Shown: piece by piece, positions 30,921 through 31,298 of the stretch
Position numbering within the stretch: the first letter of the stretch is position 1
How the letters are laid out: the number at the start of each line of letters is the position of its first letter
Assembly: GCA_036009105.1 (NCBI GenBank)
Contig: DASYMJ010000036.1
Coordinates: 1-31,298 of the forward strand
Source of the DNA: JAFAVZ01 sp036009105
Lineage (GTDB): Bacteria > Acidobacteriota > Thermoanaerobaculia > Gp7-AA8
Direction of reading: 5' to 3'
Length of the DNA stretch: 31,298 nt
Made by a program: the position numbers and the translations under genes
The notes under the pieces: generated by a model
What the model was told of the DNA's origin: nothing
Databases searched by the model: none
Seen by the model: only the letters and a program-made list of their open reading frames with translations

Positions 30921-31298
30921 ATGCCCGAAACAGTCGAACCTCGCCTCTCCCGCGGTCTGCGCGACCTCCTTCCCGACCAGATGCTGGCCCGGCAGGAGAT
31001 GGTCGACATCATCCGTCGTGTCTATGAGTTATACGGTTTCGTCCCGCTGAACACCCCGGCCCTCGAGTACCTCGACGTTCTCTCGGGAAGCGCTGGGCAG
31101 GAGACGCAGCAATCGATCTTCCGCGTCCTGAGTCCGGAAGAAGAGCCGCTCGGACTGCGATTCGATCTCACGGTGCCGCTGGCGCGCGTCATCGCGCAGT
31201 ACAAAGACCTGCCGCGGCCGTTCCGCCGCTACCAGGTCGCCTCGGTCTGGCGCGCGGACAAGCCCGACAAAGGCCGCTTCCGCGAGTTCACCCAGTTC
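30921..31298 (+). CDS. hisS: Histidyl-tRNA synthetase, atypical (RFDLTVP-type) class, 5' part
   Basis: First 126 codons; the gene continues beyond the window. MPETVEPRLSRGLRDLLPDQMLARQEMVDIIRRVYELYGF is the class II HisRS motif 1 region. The histidine-site loop reads GLRFDLTVPLARVIAQY, whereas the usual bacterial enzyme (E. coli type) has LRPEGTAGCVRA. The RxDLTVPxAR form is found in eukaryotic, archaeal and the atypical alphaproteobacterial enzymes. Motif 2 is YQVASVWRADKPDKGRFREFTQF. The gene starts 15 bp after a tRNA-His lacking G-1, its probable cognate. HisZ, the HisRS paralogue, is an alternative, but the tRNA linkage and the intact motif 2 favour HisRS. No strong Shine-Dalgarno sequence is visible. 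Confidence 0.92.
   Translation, partial: MPETVEPRLSRGLRDLLPDQMLARQEMVDIIRRVYELYGFVPLNTPALEYLDVLSGSAGQETQQSIFRVLSPEEEPLGLRFDLTVPLARVIAQYKDLPRPFRRYQVASVWRADKPDKGRFREFTQF

Overview
This is a GC-rich, gene-dense bacterial chromosomal window. Gene content and one diagnostic RNA point, by inference, to an Acidobacteriota-type soil or sediment bacterium: two MacB-like transporter operons, an S9 peptidase, an M16 peptidase pair, a membrane Ser/Thr kinase, EgtD, and a tRNA-His/HisRS pair of the unusual type best known from Alphaproteobacteria. No phage, IS element, CRISPR array or rRNA is visible.

Layout. 1-2313 (minus): msrA, a short secreted RHS-repeat protein with a toxin-like tail, and an overlapping partial DUF4279 gene, probably its immunity protein. 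2376-6771 (plus): ABC efflux operon of adaptor, two MacB-like permeases and ATPase. 6819-8510 (minus): a conserved hypothetical membrane protein and a zinc alcohol/formaldehyde-type dehydrogenase. 8614-10593 (plus): secreted S9 peptidase. 10594-12611 (minus): small hypothetical gene, DUF3108-like secreted protein, ispH. 12654-15069 (plus): MFS transporter, tiny membrane protein, DUF2891 protein. 15044-17415: divergent cyclic-di-GMP pair (REC-GGDEF and a degenerate receiver-EAL). 17449-27966 (minus): a long co-directional run. It starts upstream with three membrane-fusion adaptors, a MacB-like permease and a hidden 27-residue membrane peptide, and continues with a Ser/Thr kinase and an M16 active/inactive pair. 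28042-29016 (plus): egtD. 29086-29343 (minus): remnant of an AAA ATPase. 29657-31298 (plus): Crp/Fnr regulator, small hypothetical gene, tRNA-His(GTG) and the 5' part of hisS.

Most unusual points. (1) The tRNA-His has no encoded G-1, a G1:U72 pair and A73, and lies next to a HisRS with the RFDLTVP-type motif instead of the usual bacterial LRPEGT motif. This looks like a co-inherited alternative histidine identity system. (2) Four intergenic sites carry inverted arrays of 7-bp units. Two copies of one such element sit at the adaptor-permease junction of both transporter operons. (3) An RHS toxin/immunity pair is encoded in overlapping frames at the left edge. (4) The second transporter operon has three adaptors and no ATPase gene. 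(5) Several genes lack a Shine-Dalgarno sequence and have a TANNNT-like hexamer 6-11 nt before the start codon, suggesting leaderless transcription.
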